A stretch of DNA of 30,035 nucleotides, taken from contig CAKTYF010000012.1 of the NCBI GenBank assembly GCA_934631995.1, forward strand, positions 1-30,035, given 5' to 3'. This DNA is from an uncultured Eggerthellaceae bacterium. GTDB lineage: Bacteria; Actinomycetota; Coriobacteriia; Coriobacteriales; Eggerthellaceae. Shown piece by piece: positions 23,982 through 30,035 of this stretch. Below the pieces are notes generated by a model. It did no database searches and was not told where the DNA came from. It was given only the letters and a program-made list of their open reading frames with translations. The position numbers and the translations under genes were made by a program. The first letter of the stretch is position 1, and each line of letters starts with the position of its first letter.

Positions 23982-23987
23982 TATAAT
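23982..23987 (+). promoter_or_regulatory. -10 box of the gap promoter
   Basis: A perfect TATAAT lies 21 nt before the gap ATG, within TTTATAATCC, a word also found at the secG promoter. No good -35 hexamer is visible at the expected distance. The leader would be very short, about 15 nt, but includes the AAAGGGG ribosome binding site. Confidence 0.6.
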
Positions 23988-24008
23988 CCTTATGAAAGGG
24001 GAAAAGAC

Positions 24009-25010
24009 ATGGCAACTAAGGTTGGCATCAACGGTTTCGGTCGTATTGGCCGCTTGGCTTTCCGCGCAATGTTCAACGATCCTGAGCTGGAAGTCGTAGC
24101 AGTCAATGACCTGGGTAACAAGGAACAGTTGGCTCACCTTTTGAAGTACGACTCGGTTCATGGTCGTGCTTACGATTCCGTTGTGGTCACCGAGGACGGT
24201 TTCTGCGTTGATGGCGTGAACGTCAAGGTCCTTGCAGAGCGCGAACCTGCTAACTTGCCGTGGGGCGAGCTGGGCGTTCAGGTTGTTGTCGAATCCACCG
24301 GCTTCTTCACCGATGGTACAAAGGCAGCTGCTCACATTGAAGCGGGCGCAAAGAAGGTCATCATCTCTGCCCCTGGTAAGAACGTGGATGCCACCATTGT
24401 TATGGGCGTCAACGACAAGGATTACGATCCTGCTACCATGAACATTGTTTCCAACGCATCTTGCACCACGAACTGCCTTGCTCCTGTCGCCAAGGTTCTG
24501 GTTGACAGCTTCGGCATCAAGCGCGGCATGATGAACACGGTTCACGCGTACACGAACGACCAGAAGATTCTGGACCTTCCGCACAAGGATTATCGTCGCG
24601 CTCGCGCTGCTGCACAGTCCATCATTCCCACTACCACGGGTGCTGCCAAGGCTGTTGCGCTGGTTATCCCCGAGCTTGCTGGCAAGCTCGACGGCTTTGC
24701 AACGCGCGTTCCTGTTCCCGATGGCTCCATGGTTGACCTGACTTGCCAGCTTGAGCGCTCGGTCACCAAGGAAGAAATCAACGCCGCCATGAAGGCCGCT
24801 GCTGAAGGTCCCATGAAGGGCATCCTGGAATACACCGAGGATCCGATTGTTTCCGTTGACATCATCGACAACGCGAATTCCTCGATCTTCGATTCCGGCC
24901 TGACCATGGTTTTGGGCGGTGAAGGCGACATGGTGAAAGTTGTTTCCTGGTACGACAACGAATGGGGTTATTCCAACCGCGTTGCCGACCTGGCAAAAAT
25001 TATGCTCTAG
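24009..25010 (+). CDS. gap: Glyceraldehyde-3-phosphate dehydrogenase, type I
   Basis: This cytoplasmic glycolytic enzyme oxidises glyceraldehyde 3-phosphate to 1,3-bisphosphoglycerate. The 333-residue protein has the Rossmann start VGINGFGRIGR, N33-D34 as expected for NAD rather than NADP use, the catalytic SNASCTTNC with C152, H179 in TVHAYTNDQ, and the closing WYDNEWGYSNR. ATG 24009 follows AAAGGGGAAAAG. In-frame codons further upstream overlap the promoter and are rejected. Codon use is the most biased in this part of the window (many GTT, AAG, AAC), consistent with high expression. A terminator follows the gene before pgk, which suggests partial read-through into the rest of the operon. 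Confidence 0.98.
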   Translation: MATKVGINGFGRIGRLAFRAMFNDPELEVVAVNDLGNKEQLAHLLKYDSVHGRAYDSVVVTEDGFCVDGVNVKVLAEREPANLPWGELGVQVVVESTGFFTDGTKAAAHIEAGAKKVIISAPGKNVDATIVMGVNDKDYDPATMNIVSNASCTTNCLAPVAKVLVDSFGIKRGMMNTVHAYTNDQKILDLPHKDYRRARAAAQSIIPTTTGAAKAVALVIPELAGKLDGFATRVPVPDGSMVDLTCQLERSVTKEEINAAMKAAAEGPMKGILEYTEDPIVSVDIIDNANSSIFDSGLTMVLGGEGDMVKVVSWYDNEWGYSNRVADLAKIML

Positions 25011-25022
25011 AACGCAACCAGG

Positions 25023-25055
25023 TGCGCCGTCCGGTTGGGCGGCGCATTGCTTTTT
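25023..25055 (+). terminator. Terminator-like hairpin between gap and pgk
   Basis: TGCGCCG (25023-25029) pairs perfectly with CGGCGCA (25040-25046) across a 10-nt loop, and TTGCTTTTT follows. Only 25 nt separate it from pgk, so it probably lowers transcription downstream relative to gap. Confidence 0.75.
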
Positions 25056-25080
25056 CGGGATGTTTTTTCGGGAGGCTTTA

Positions 25081-26268
25081 ATGTCTGATATTCAAACTAT
25101 CGAATCTCTTGCGCCGCAGGGCAAACGCGTGTTAGTGCGCGTGGATTTCAACGTGCCCTTGAAAGAAGGCGCGGTTACCGACGACACGCGCATCAAGGCC
25201 GCGCTGCCAACCATTAAATACCTGGTTGATGCCGGTGCGAAGGCTATTCTTATGTCCCATTTGGGCCGTCCGAAGGGCGAAGGCTACGAGGAAGCGTATT
25301 CTTTGGCGCCCGTAGCTGCTTATCTGGCGAAAATGGTGGATGCTCCCGTTTCGTTTGCTACCGACACGGTGGGCGCCGATGCGCAGGAAAAAATCGCCCA
25401 CATGAACGATGGCGACATTGTTTTGCTGGAAAATCTTCGCTTTGATAAGCGCGAGAAGAAAAACGACGAAGGCTTCTGCCGTGAACTTGCCGCGTTGGGC
25501 GATGCATATGTAAACGATGCATTTGGCACGGCGCATCGCGCGCATGCGTCTACGGCGGGCGTTGCTGCGCTGCTTCCCGCATATGCCGGTTTCTTGCTCA
25601 GCAAGGAAGTGGCTACGCTTGGTGGCATGCTTGAGCAGCCGAAACGTCCATTCGTTGCTATTCTGGGCGGCTCGAAAGTGTCCGATAAAATCAAAGTTAT
25701 TGATGCGCTTATCGACACGTGCGACACGCTTATCATTGGCGGCGGTATGTGCTTTACGTTCCTTTTGGCGCAGGGCAAGACGGTGGGTACCTCGCTGAAG
25801 GAAGACGAATGGGTTGAGCGTGCGTCCGAAATGCTCCAGAAAGCAAAGGACAAGGGCGTGTCGCTGCTTTTGCCTTCCGATGTTGTGGTGGCAGATAAGT
25901 TCGCTGAAGATGCGCGCACGGAAACCGTTTCCGTTGACAACATTCCTAGCGACATGATGGGTCTTGATATTGGTCCTGAAACGGCAAAGGCATATGCGGA
26001 CGCCATTGCGCAGGCAAAGACCGTGTTCTGGAATGGCCCCATGGGCGTTTTCGAGATGAAGGCATTCGAGGAAGGCACGAAGCAGGTTGCCCTGGCGGTT
26101 GCCGCCAACGCGGAAGCCGATACGATCATCGGCGGCGGCGATAGCGTTGCTGCGGTGAATAAATTCGACCTTGCATCGAAGATGACGTTTATTTCCACGG
26201 GCGGCGGCGCTTCCATGGAGCTTGTTCAGGGCGAAAAGCTTCCTGGCGTTGAGGCGCTGCGCAAATAA
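25081..26268 (+). CDS. pgk: Phosphoglycerate kinase
   Basis: This enzyme makes ATP from 1,3-bisphosphoglycerate. The 395-residue protein is of normal length. Characteristic segments include RVLVRVDFNVPL near the N-terminus, ILMSHLGRPKG, LLENLRFDKREKKND, ILGGSKVSDKI, the nucleotide-binding NGPMGVFE, and IIGGGDSVAA with STGGGASMEL near the end. ATG 25081 has GGGAGG (25070-25075) 5 nt upstream. An in-frame start at 24940 would run through the end of gap and its terminator and is rejected. It sits in the order gap-pgk-tpiA-gpmI. Confidence 0.98.
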   Translation: MSDIQTIESLAPQGKRVLVRVDFNVPLKEGAVTDDTRIKAALPTIKYLVDAGAKAILMSHLGRPKGEGYEEAYSLAPVAAYLAKMVDAPVSFATDTVGADAQEKIAHMNDGDIVLLENLRFDKREKKNDEGFCRELAALGDAYVNDAFGTAHRAHASTAGVAALLPAYAGFLLSKEVATLGGMLEQPKRPFVAILGGSKVSDKIKVIDALIDTCDTLIIGGGMCFTFLLAQGKTVGTSLKEDEWVERASEMLQKAKDKGVSLLLPSDVVVADKFAEDARTETVSVDNIPSDMMGLDIGPETAKAYADAIAQAKTVFWNGPMGVFEMKAFEEGTKQVALAVAANAEADTIIGGGDSVAAVNKFDLASKMTFISTGGGASMELVQGEKLPGVEALRK

Positions 26269-26329
26269 TTGTCCGACTGTTGCGACAAGCGAGATTGCAG
26301 CGGGCAAAATCGCGATGAACAGGAGAAAC

Positions 26330-27100
26330 ATGAAACGTAAACCCATGATGGCGGGCAACTGGAAGATGAATAACACCATCTCCGAGGCCGTTGTGCTCAC
26401 GCAGCAAATTTGCAACCGTTTCGAGAAGGATTGGGCGGACTCTGTTGATGTGGTGCTCTGTCCTCCGTTTCTTGATTTGAAACCGGCTTGGACGGTCATC
26501 GATTTCGAGAATCTTCCTATTTTCGTGGGCGCGCAGAACTGCTATTGGCAGGAATCGGGCGCTTACACGGGCGAGATTTCCGTGCCCATGCTCAAAGAGG
26601 CGGGCTGCGACTACTGCATTATCGGCCATTCGGAGCGCCGCACGCTGTTCGGCGAGACGAACGAGGGCGTGAACAAGAAAGCGAAGGCACTTCTTGCGGC
26701 AAAGCTCTCACCGATTATCTGCGTGGGCGAATCGCTTGCCGTGCGCGACGAGGGGTCTACGCTTGATTTCGTGTGCGCCCAGGTCAAAGCTGCATTTGCA
26801 GGCATCGATGAGCTTGATGCGAAGAATTGCGTTGTTGCCTACGAGCCCATTTGGGCTATTGGCACGGGTCGCACGGCAACTCCCGAGCAAGCGCAGGAAG
26901 TATGCGCTGCCATTCGCGCAACGCTTGCCGAGCTGTACGGAGCCGATATTGCGCAGGCTATGCGCGTGTTGTACGGCGGCTCCATGAACGAAGGAAACGT
27001 TGAGGGGCTTCTTGCCAGGGAAGATATTGATGGCGGCTTGATTGGCGGCGCCGCATTGAAGGCAGAAAGCTTTATTGCGCTTATCAAGGCTTGTTTGTAG
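26330..27100 (+). CDS. tpiA: Triosephosphate isomerase
   Basis: This enzyme interconverts dihydroxyacetone phosphate and glyceraldehyde 3-phosphate. In the 256-residue TIM barrel the catalytic residues are K12 (GNWKMN), H100 (IIGHSERR) and E172 (AYEPIWAIGTG), with the phosphate-binding LYGGSMN near the end. Length is normal. ATG 26330 follows AGGAG at 26321-26325 by 4 nt; ATG 26315, also in frame, would put that site inside the gene. It starts 61 nt after pgk with no T-rich terminator between, so the two are likely co-transcribed. Confidence 0.97.
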   Translation: MKRKPMMAGNWKMNNTISEAVVLTQQICNRFEKDWADSVDVVLCPPFLDLKPAWTVIDFENLPIFVGAQNCYWQESGAYTGEISVPMLKEAGCDYCIIGHSERRTLFGETNEGVNKKAKALLAAKLSPIICVGESLAVRDEGSTLDFVCAQVKAAFAGIDELDAKNCVVAYEPIWAIGTGRTATPEQAQEVCAAIRATLAELYGADIAQAMRVLYGGSMNEGNVEGLLAREDIDGGLIGGAALKAESFIALIKACL

Positions 27101-27175
27101 GTGTTTGTAATCGCTTGCGCTGGCTGGTGGAAACCGCGCTGGTTCGCGAGCTTAGAATGAGAAAAGGTACGTTCT

Positions 27176-28726
27176 ATGACAACGTGTGAAGGTCGCCCAT
27201 GCGCCCTTATCATTATGGATGGCTTCGGTTTGGCGGCACCGGGTGCGGGGAATGCAATCTCCCTTGCTGCAACGCCGGTACTCGATGATATATTTGCCAC
27301 TTGCCCGAAAACGCAGCTTTTAGCTTCAGGGGAAGCCGTTGGTCTTCCCGCTGGTCAAATGGGTAATTCCGAAGTGGGTCATTTGAATATTGGCGCGGGT
27401 CGCGTTGTCTATCAAGAGCTGACGCGCATCAACCGCGCGTGTCGTTCGGGTGAGCTCAAGCAAAATCCCGTGCTGTGCCAGGCGTTTTCGTCTGCTGCAA
27501 GCAACGGCGGTGTGGTTCATTTCATGGGACTTCTGTCCGATGGTGGCGTTCACTCTAATAATGAGCATCTGTATGCGTTGATTGCCATGGCGTGCGAGCA
27601 GCAGGTACCCGCGGTGCACATCCATTGCTTTATGGACGGCCGCGATGTTCCGCCATCAAGCGGCAAGGGCTACATCGAGCAGCTGGAAGCGGAACTTGAG
27701 CGTTTGCGCAGCGCATATCTGCAGACAAAGCTTGCAATTTCTACCGTTTCGGGTCGCTATTACGCAATGGATCGCGATAATCGATGGAGTCGCGTGGAGC
27801 GCGCATATCGCGCGATCGTCGGCGGTACTCCCTGCGCCACAGTAAGTGCTGTTCAGGCAATGCAAGACTCTTACGATGCGGGTGTTACGGACGAGTTCGT
27901 TGAACCCGTGTCGTTGGACGGTTGCGGCGTGCATGAGGGCGATGCGGTGGTGTTTTTCAACTTCCGCCCCGACCGCGCGCGCGAGCTTACGCGTGCGTTT
28001 GTCGATGACGACTTCAGCGGCTTCCCGCGCGGTGAAAAAGTACCTGTTTCCTATGTGTGCTTGACGGAATACGATGCAACCATCAATGCACCGGTGGCAT
28101 TTCCGAAGGAATTTCCCGCAAATGTGCTGGCGGATGTTTTGGCACAGCAGGGTTTGCGCCAGTTCCATATTGCGGAAACCGAGAAATACGCACATGTGAC
28201 GTTTTTCCTGAACGGCGGCATTGAAGAGCCCAAGGTAGGGGAGGAGCGCGTTTTAATCAAGAGCCCCGCAGTGGCAACGTATGATTTGCAGCCGCAGATG
28301 AGCGCGTATCCGGTCACCGAGGCGCTTACCGAAGCGATTCTCAATGAGAAAGCCGACTTCTACGTGGTGAATTTCGCGAATTGCGACATGGTGGGCCATA
28401 CCGGCGTGATTTCCGCTGCTCAGCAGGCCGTCGAGGCGGTGGATGAATGTGTGGGACGCGTGCTGCGCGCTTTGAAGGCTAAGGGCGGCACTTGTCTTTT
28501 GACCGCCGATCACGGAAATGCCGATCAGATGGTTGCCGAAGATGGATCACCTCATACGGCGCATACCACTGCTCCCGTGCCGCTCGCGCTTATTGATTAT
28601 TCGGGGCAAGGCTTTTCGCTGGAGAACAGGGAAGGGGCGCTTTGCGATATCGCACCCACGCTGTTGGATATTATGGCAATTCCCCAACCTGCGGAAATGA
28701 CAGGGAAATCGCTTCTTGCGCGATAG
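27176..28726 (+). CDS. gpmI: 2,3-bisphosphoglycerate-independent phosphoglycerate mutase
   Basis: This manganese enzyme of the alkaline phosphatase superfamily interconverts 3- and 2-phosphoglycerate. The 516-residue protein has the first metal site LIIMDGFG (D15), the phosphoserine region GLPAGQMGNSEVGHLNIGAGR with S65, the substrate stretch HCFMDGRDVPP, and the second metal cluster in NCDMVGHTG and TADHGNADQM. Length is normal. ATG 27176 is preceded by GAAAAGG. It lies 75 nt after tpiA. With gap, pgk and tpiA it gives an almost complete lower-glycolysis operon; enolase is not in the window. Confidence 0.97.
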   Translation: MTTCEGRPCALIIMDGFGLAAPGAGNAISLAATPVLDDIFATCPKTQLLASGEAVGLPAGQMGNSEVGHLNIGAGRVVYQELTRINRACRSGELKQNPVLCQAFSSAASNGGVVHFMGLLSDGGVHSNNEHLYALIAMACEQQVPAVHIHCFMDGRDVPPSSGKGYIEQLEAELERLRSAYLQTKLAISTVSGRYYAMDRDNRWSRVERAYRAIVGGTPCATVSAVQAMQDSYDAGVTDEFVEPVSLDGCGVHEGDAVVFFNFRPDRARELTRAFVDDDFSGFPRGEKVPVSYVCLTEYDATINAPVAFPKEFPANVLADVLAQQGLRQFHIAETEKYAHVTFFLNGGIEEPKVGEERVLIKSPAVATYDLQPQMSAYPVTEALTEAILNEKADFYVVNFANCDMVGHTGVISAAQQAVEAVDECVGRVLRALKAKGGTCLLTADHGNADQMVAEDGSPHTAHTTAPVPLALIDYSGQGFSLENREGALCDIAPTLLDIMAIPQPAEMTGKSLLAR

Positions 28727-28744
28727 TCTTGTTTCCTTTATAAT
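28716..28744 (+). promoter_or_regulatory. Promoter of secG
   Basis: TTGCGC (28716-28721), 17 nt, and TATAAT (28739-28744). The -35 box lies inside the last codons of gpmI. The layout matches the rplS promoter. Confidence 0.65.
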
Positions 28745-28787
28745 CCATAAATTGCATTTGCTTATTCGACGGTAAAGAAGGTTTGTC

Positions 28788-29039
28788 TTGACGGCTTTAA
28801 TGATTATTTTGACGGTGTTGCTGATTGCATCCGGCGCTGGTCTGATCGTTTTCATCTTGCTGCATTCCGGCAAGGGAACGGGTCTTTCCGATATGATTTC
28901 CGCGGCGGTGTACAACACTTCCACAGGTACCTCGATTGTAGAGAAGAACCTTGATCGCATCACGATTGTTCTTGCGATTGTTTTCATGGTAACGCTGATT
29001 GCTATGATGGTCATTTGGCCGCACGGTTCTATCGCTTAA
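28788..29039 (+). CDS. secG: Protein translocase subunit SecG
   Basis: SecG is the small accessory subunit of the SecYEG protein export channel in the cytoplasmic membrane. This 83-residue protein has two hydrophobic segments (about residues 4-25 and 59-79) separated by a polar loop with LLHSGKGTGLSD, the family's conserved stretch. TTG 28788 was chosen because AGAAGG (28776-28781) lies 6 nt upstream; ATG 28800 would be 18 nt from it. It has its own promoter. Position at the end of the gap-pgk-tpiA run is typical of Gram-positive genomes. Confidence 0.93.
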   Translation: MTALMIILTVLLIASGAGLIVFILLHSGKGTGLSDMISAAVYNTSTGTSIVEKNLDRITIVLAIVFMVTLIAMMVIWPHGSIA

Positions 29040-29060
29040 AGAGTGCTCAAAAAAAATCTC

Positions 29061-29088
29061 TTGCAACTTGTAGGTGTTCTGATAAACT
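29061..29088 (+). promoter_or_regulatory. Promoter of tRNA-Leu
   Basis: TTGCAA (29061-29066), 16 nt, TAAACT (29083-29088). A 12-bp perfect palindrome, TGCAACGTTGCA (29090-29101), covers the expected transcription start, 6 nt before the mature tRNA. Confidence 0.5.
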
Positions 29089-29106
29089 ATGCAACGTTGC
29101 AAATTC

Positions 29107-29193
29107 GTCGGAGTGGTGGAACGGCAGACACGCTAGCTTGAGGTGCTAGTGCCCGGATTGGGCGTGCGGGTTCAAATCCCGCCTTCGACACCA
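29107..29193 (+). tRNA. tRNA-Leu, anticodon GAG, CCA encoded
   Basis: The acceptor arms GTCGGAG (29107-29113) and CTTCGAC (29183-29189) pair fully with one G-U. The anticodon arm is CTAGC-TTGAGGT-GCTAG with GAG at 29140-29142. A long variable arm and the T arm GCGGG-TTCAAAT-CCCGC identify a class II leucine tRNA. The discriminator is A29190 and CCA is at 29191-29193. Confidence 0.97.
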
Positions 29194-29201
29194 GTAAATT
29201 C

Positions 29202-29231
29202 AAGAGAGGGCTTCGGCCCTCTCTTTTTTTT
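29202..29231 (+). terminator. Rho-independent terminator after tRNA-Leu
   Basis: AAGAGAGGGC (29202-29211), a TTCG tetraloop and GCCCTCTCTT (29216-29225) form a perfect stem, followed by a run of eight T (29224-29231). Confidence 0.93.
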
Positions 29232-29643
29232 GCATTTGACAAGGTTTTCGTGCTGCAGGGTGAATCGTTTGTGTGCGGATGCATTTTTGAATGCGATCAC
29301 GGTGAGCAAGGATGGCCGTGCAAAGCGGGAATGCTCTAGGTGGATTGTTGTGCTTCTGTTGTGTTCGGGGTTTGCGTGCAGGAAGGGATGCCAACATTCC
29401 TCGTTCGTGGTTTGAGTGGATTGCAGGGCGCGTTTAGATAGCGTTTGGTGCTTCGAGAGAAGGGGAATGCGCTGAGACGCTCTGAGAGCTTGTATTTGGG
29501 GTGTTTTTGCCCGATGCTGTTTCTTTTGTAATGCGTACCGGTAGCATAGGTCGGTTCAGCGTCTGGGCCTGTCTGCTTTATTCGGCTGGATGTTGGTTTG
29601 GATTTGTCTTTTTGCTCGTGAAGCAAAGAAGGCTGAAGGGTAT
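29232..29643. other. Region of about 410 nt with no convincing gene
   Basis: No reading frame here has a ribosome binding site with recognisable protein features. A 69-codon frame from 29501 looks partly hydrophobic but runs through the tRNA-Val terminator and into the tRNA-Val gene. The region lies between two converging terminators. A short noncoding RNA cannot be excluded, but I see no promoter plus terminator pair belonging to one. Confidence 0.5.
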
Positions 29644-29671
29644 AAAAAAAGAACCCCGCATGGGATTCTTT
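29644..29671 (-). terminator. Rho-independent terminator of tRNA-Val
   Basis: On the minus strand AAAGAATCCC and GGGGTTCTTT pair with one mismatch across a short loop and are followed by a run of seven T (29650-29644). It begins 9 nt after the CCA end of tRNA-Val. Confidence 0.85.
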
Positions 29672-29680
29672 GAAATTCAA

Positions 29681-29755
29681 TGGTGGGCGATACAAGATTT
29701 GAACTTGTGACCCCTGCCGTGTCAAGGCAGTGCTCTCCCCCTGAGCTAACCGCCC
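29681..29755 (-). tRNA. tRNA-Val, anticodon GAC, CCA encoded
   Basis: On the minus strand the acceptor arms GGGCGGT (29755-29749) and ATCGCCC (29691-29685) pair fully with one G-U. The anticodon arm is CTGCC-TTGACAC-GGCAG, with GAC at 29723-29721. The T arm is ACAAG-TTCAAAT-CTTGT. The discriminator is A, and CCA is encoded at 29683-29681. Confidence 0.97.
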
Positions 29756-29769
29756 ACTTTTCAGTGGTT

Positions 29770-29799
29770 GCTGGTGTTCACCAGCGGGTAGATATATTA
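29770..29799 (-). promoter_or_regulatory. Leader hairpin and weak promoter of tRNA-Val
   Basis: GCTGGTG-TT-CACCAGC (29770-29785) is a perfect 7-bp inverted repeat 14 nt upstream of the mature 5' end of tRNA-Val, so it would fold in the precursor leader. Just beyond it, TAATAT (minus strand, 29799-29794) is the best -10 candidate; the -35 is poor. Confidence 0.4.
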
Positions 29800-29920
29800 T
29801 CAGATTGAAATATTTTGTACATATCTTTTTTGAAAAATTTTTCGCAGAAGATAAAAAATTTTAAGAGCACCATTAACGTATGGGTGATAAAAAATTTTTT
29901 GCGATTTGGCAAATTTTTTC

Positions 29921-29949
29921 TTGCATTATCCCTAGGGTATCGGTATTAT
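29921..29949 (+). promoter_or_regulatory. Promoter of tRNA-Gly with AT-rich upstream element
   Basis: TTGCAT (29921-29926), 17 nt, TATTAT (29944-29949). The mature tRNA starts 11 nt after the -10 box. About 90 nt of strongly AT-rich DNA lies upstream, including GATAAAAAATTTT at 29850-29862 and again at 29886-29898, 36 nt apart, which could act as an UP element. Confidence 0.65.
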
Positions 29950-29959
29950 ACCTTCTTGC

Positions 29960-30035
29960 GCGGACATGGCTCAGCTGGTAGAGCACCACCTTGCCAAGGT
30001 GGGGGTCGCGGGTTCGAACCCCGTTGTCCGCTCCA
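29960..30035 (+). tRNA. tRNA-Gly, anticodon GCC, CCA encoded
   Basis: The acceptor arms GCGGACA (29960-29966) and TGTCCGC (30025-30031) pair perfectly. The anticodon arm is CCACC-TTGCCAA-GGTGG with GCC at 29993-29995, and the T arm contains GGTTCGAACC. The discriminator is T30032 and CCA (30033-30035) is the end of the window. More tRNA genes may follow outside. Confidence 0.97.

Noticed and set aside
25132..26499. Minus-strand open frame of about 455 codons opposite pgk
   Set aside because: Antisense shadow of a highly biased glycolytic gene; no family features.
29501..29710. Small hydrophobic plus-strand frame (69 codons)
   Set aside because: It reads through the tRNA-Val terminator into the tRNA-Val gene and has no ribosome binding site.
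1..30035. CRISPR arrays, insertion sequences, prophage genes or toxin-antitoxin pairs
   Set aside because: No regularly spaced repeat array, transposase, integrase other than the Xer recombinase, or toxin-antitoxin gene pair was found by reading both strands.

Overview
The window (about 30 kb) looks like chromosomal core sequence of an anaerobic actinobacterium, most likely class Coriobacteriia / family Eggerthellaceae. The basis is inference: a roughly balanced base composition, the actinobacterial block uvrC-rapZ-yvcK-whiA-gap-pgk-tpiA-secG with the actinobacterial form of RapZ (Arg in the P-loop), a ferredoxin-dependent 2-oxoacid oxidoreductase typical of anaerobes, and two promoters that seem to give leaderless mRNAs. 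I cannot assign genus or species without a search.

Layout. (1) 1-5599: an energy/amino-acid fermentation cluster. It holds the 3' part of a MinD/ParA-like ATPase, the four subunits (ferredoxin, alpha, TPP-binding beta, gamma) of a 2-oxoacid:ferredoxin oxidoreductase, an HTH-cupin regulator and an AMP-forming acyl-CoA synthetase. Together these could oxidise 2-oxoacids to acyl-CoA and reduced ferredoxin, and interconvert acids and acyl-CoAs. (2) 5700-12705: information-processing genes rplS, rnhB, yraN, comM, dprA, trmFO and xerC, with strong terminators after rplS and a striking RNA hairpin over the yraN start. (3) 12830-15801: uvrA behind its own promoter and a LexA-box-like palindrome. (4) 15896-18322: a decayed DUF1016/YhcG-type nuclease gene (in-frame amber stop, lost C-terminus) followed by gdhA on the minus strand. 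This pair interrupts the usual uvrA-uvrC neighbourhood. (5) 18623-23881: uvrC (apparently leaderless), rapZ, yvcK and whiA, translationally coupled. (6) 24009-29039: the complete lower-glycolysis run gap, pgk, tpiA, gpmI, then secG. (7) 29107-30035: tRNA-Leu(GAG) on plus, a roughly 410 nt stretch with no convincing gene, tRNA-Val(GAC) on minus, an AT-rich promoter region and tRNA-Gly(GCC), whose CCA is the last three bases of the window.

Most of the window is ordinary housekeeping sequence. I found no mobile element with a transposase, no CRISPR array and no clearly new multi-gene system. The best leads are regulatory: the 18-bp hairpin that buries the yraN ribosome binding site and start codon, with three 32-nt-phased direct repeats just upstream; the two leaderless promoters with identical geometry (trmFO, uvrC); the palindrome at the uvrA promoter; and the broken nuclease gene with a perfect 25-bp inverted repeat inside it.
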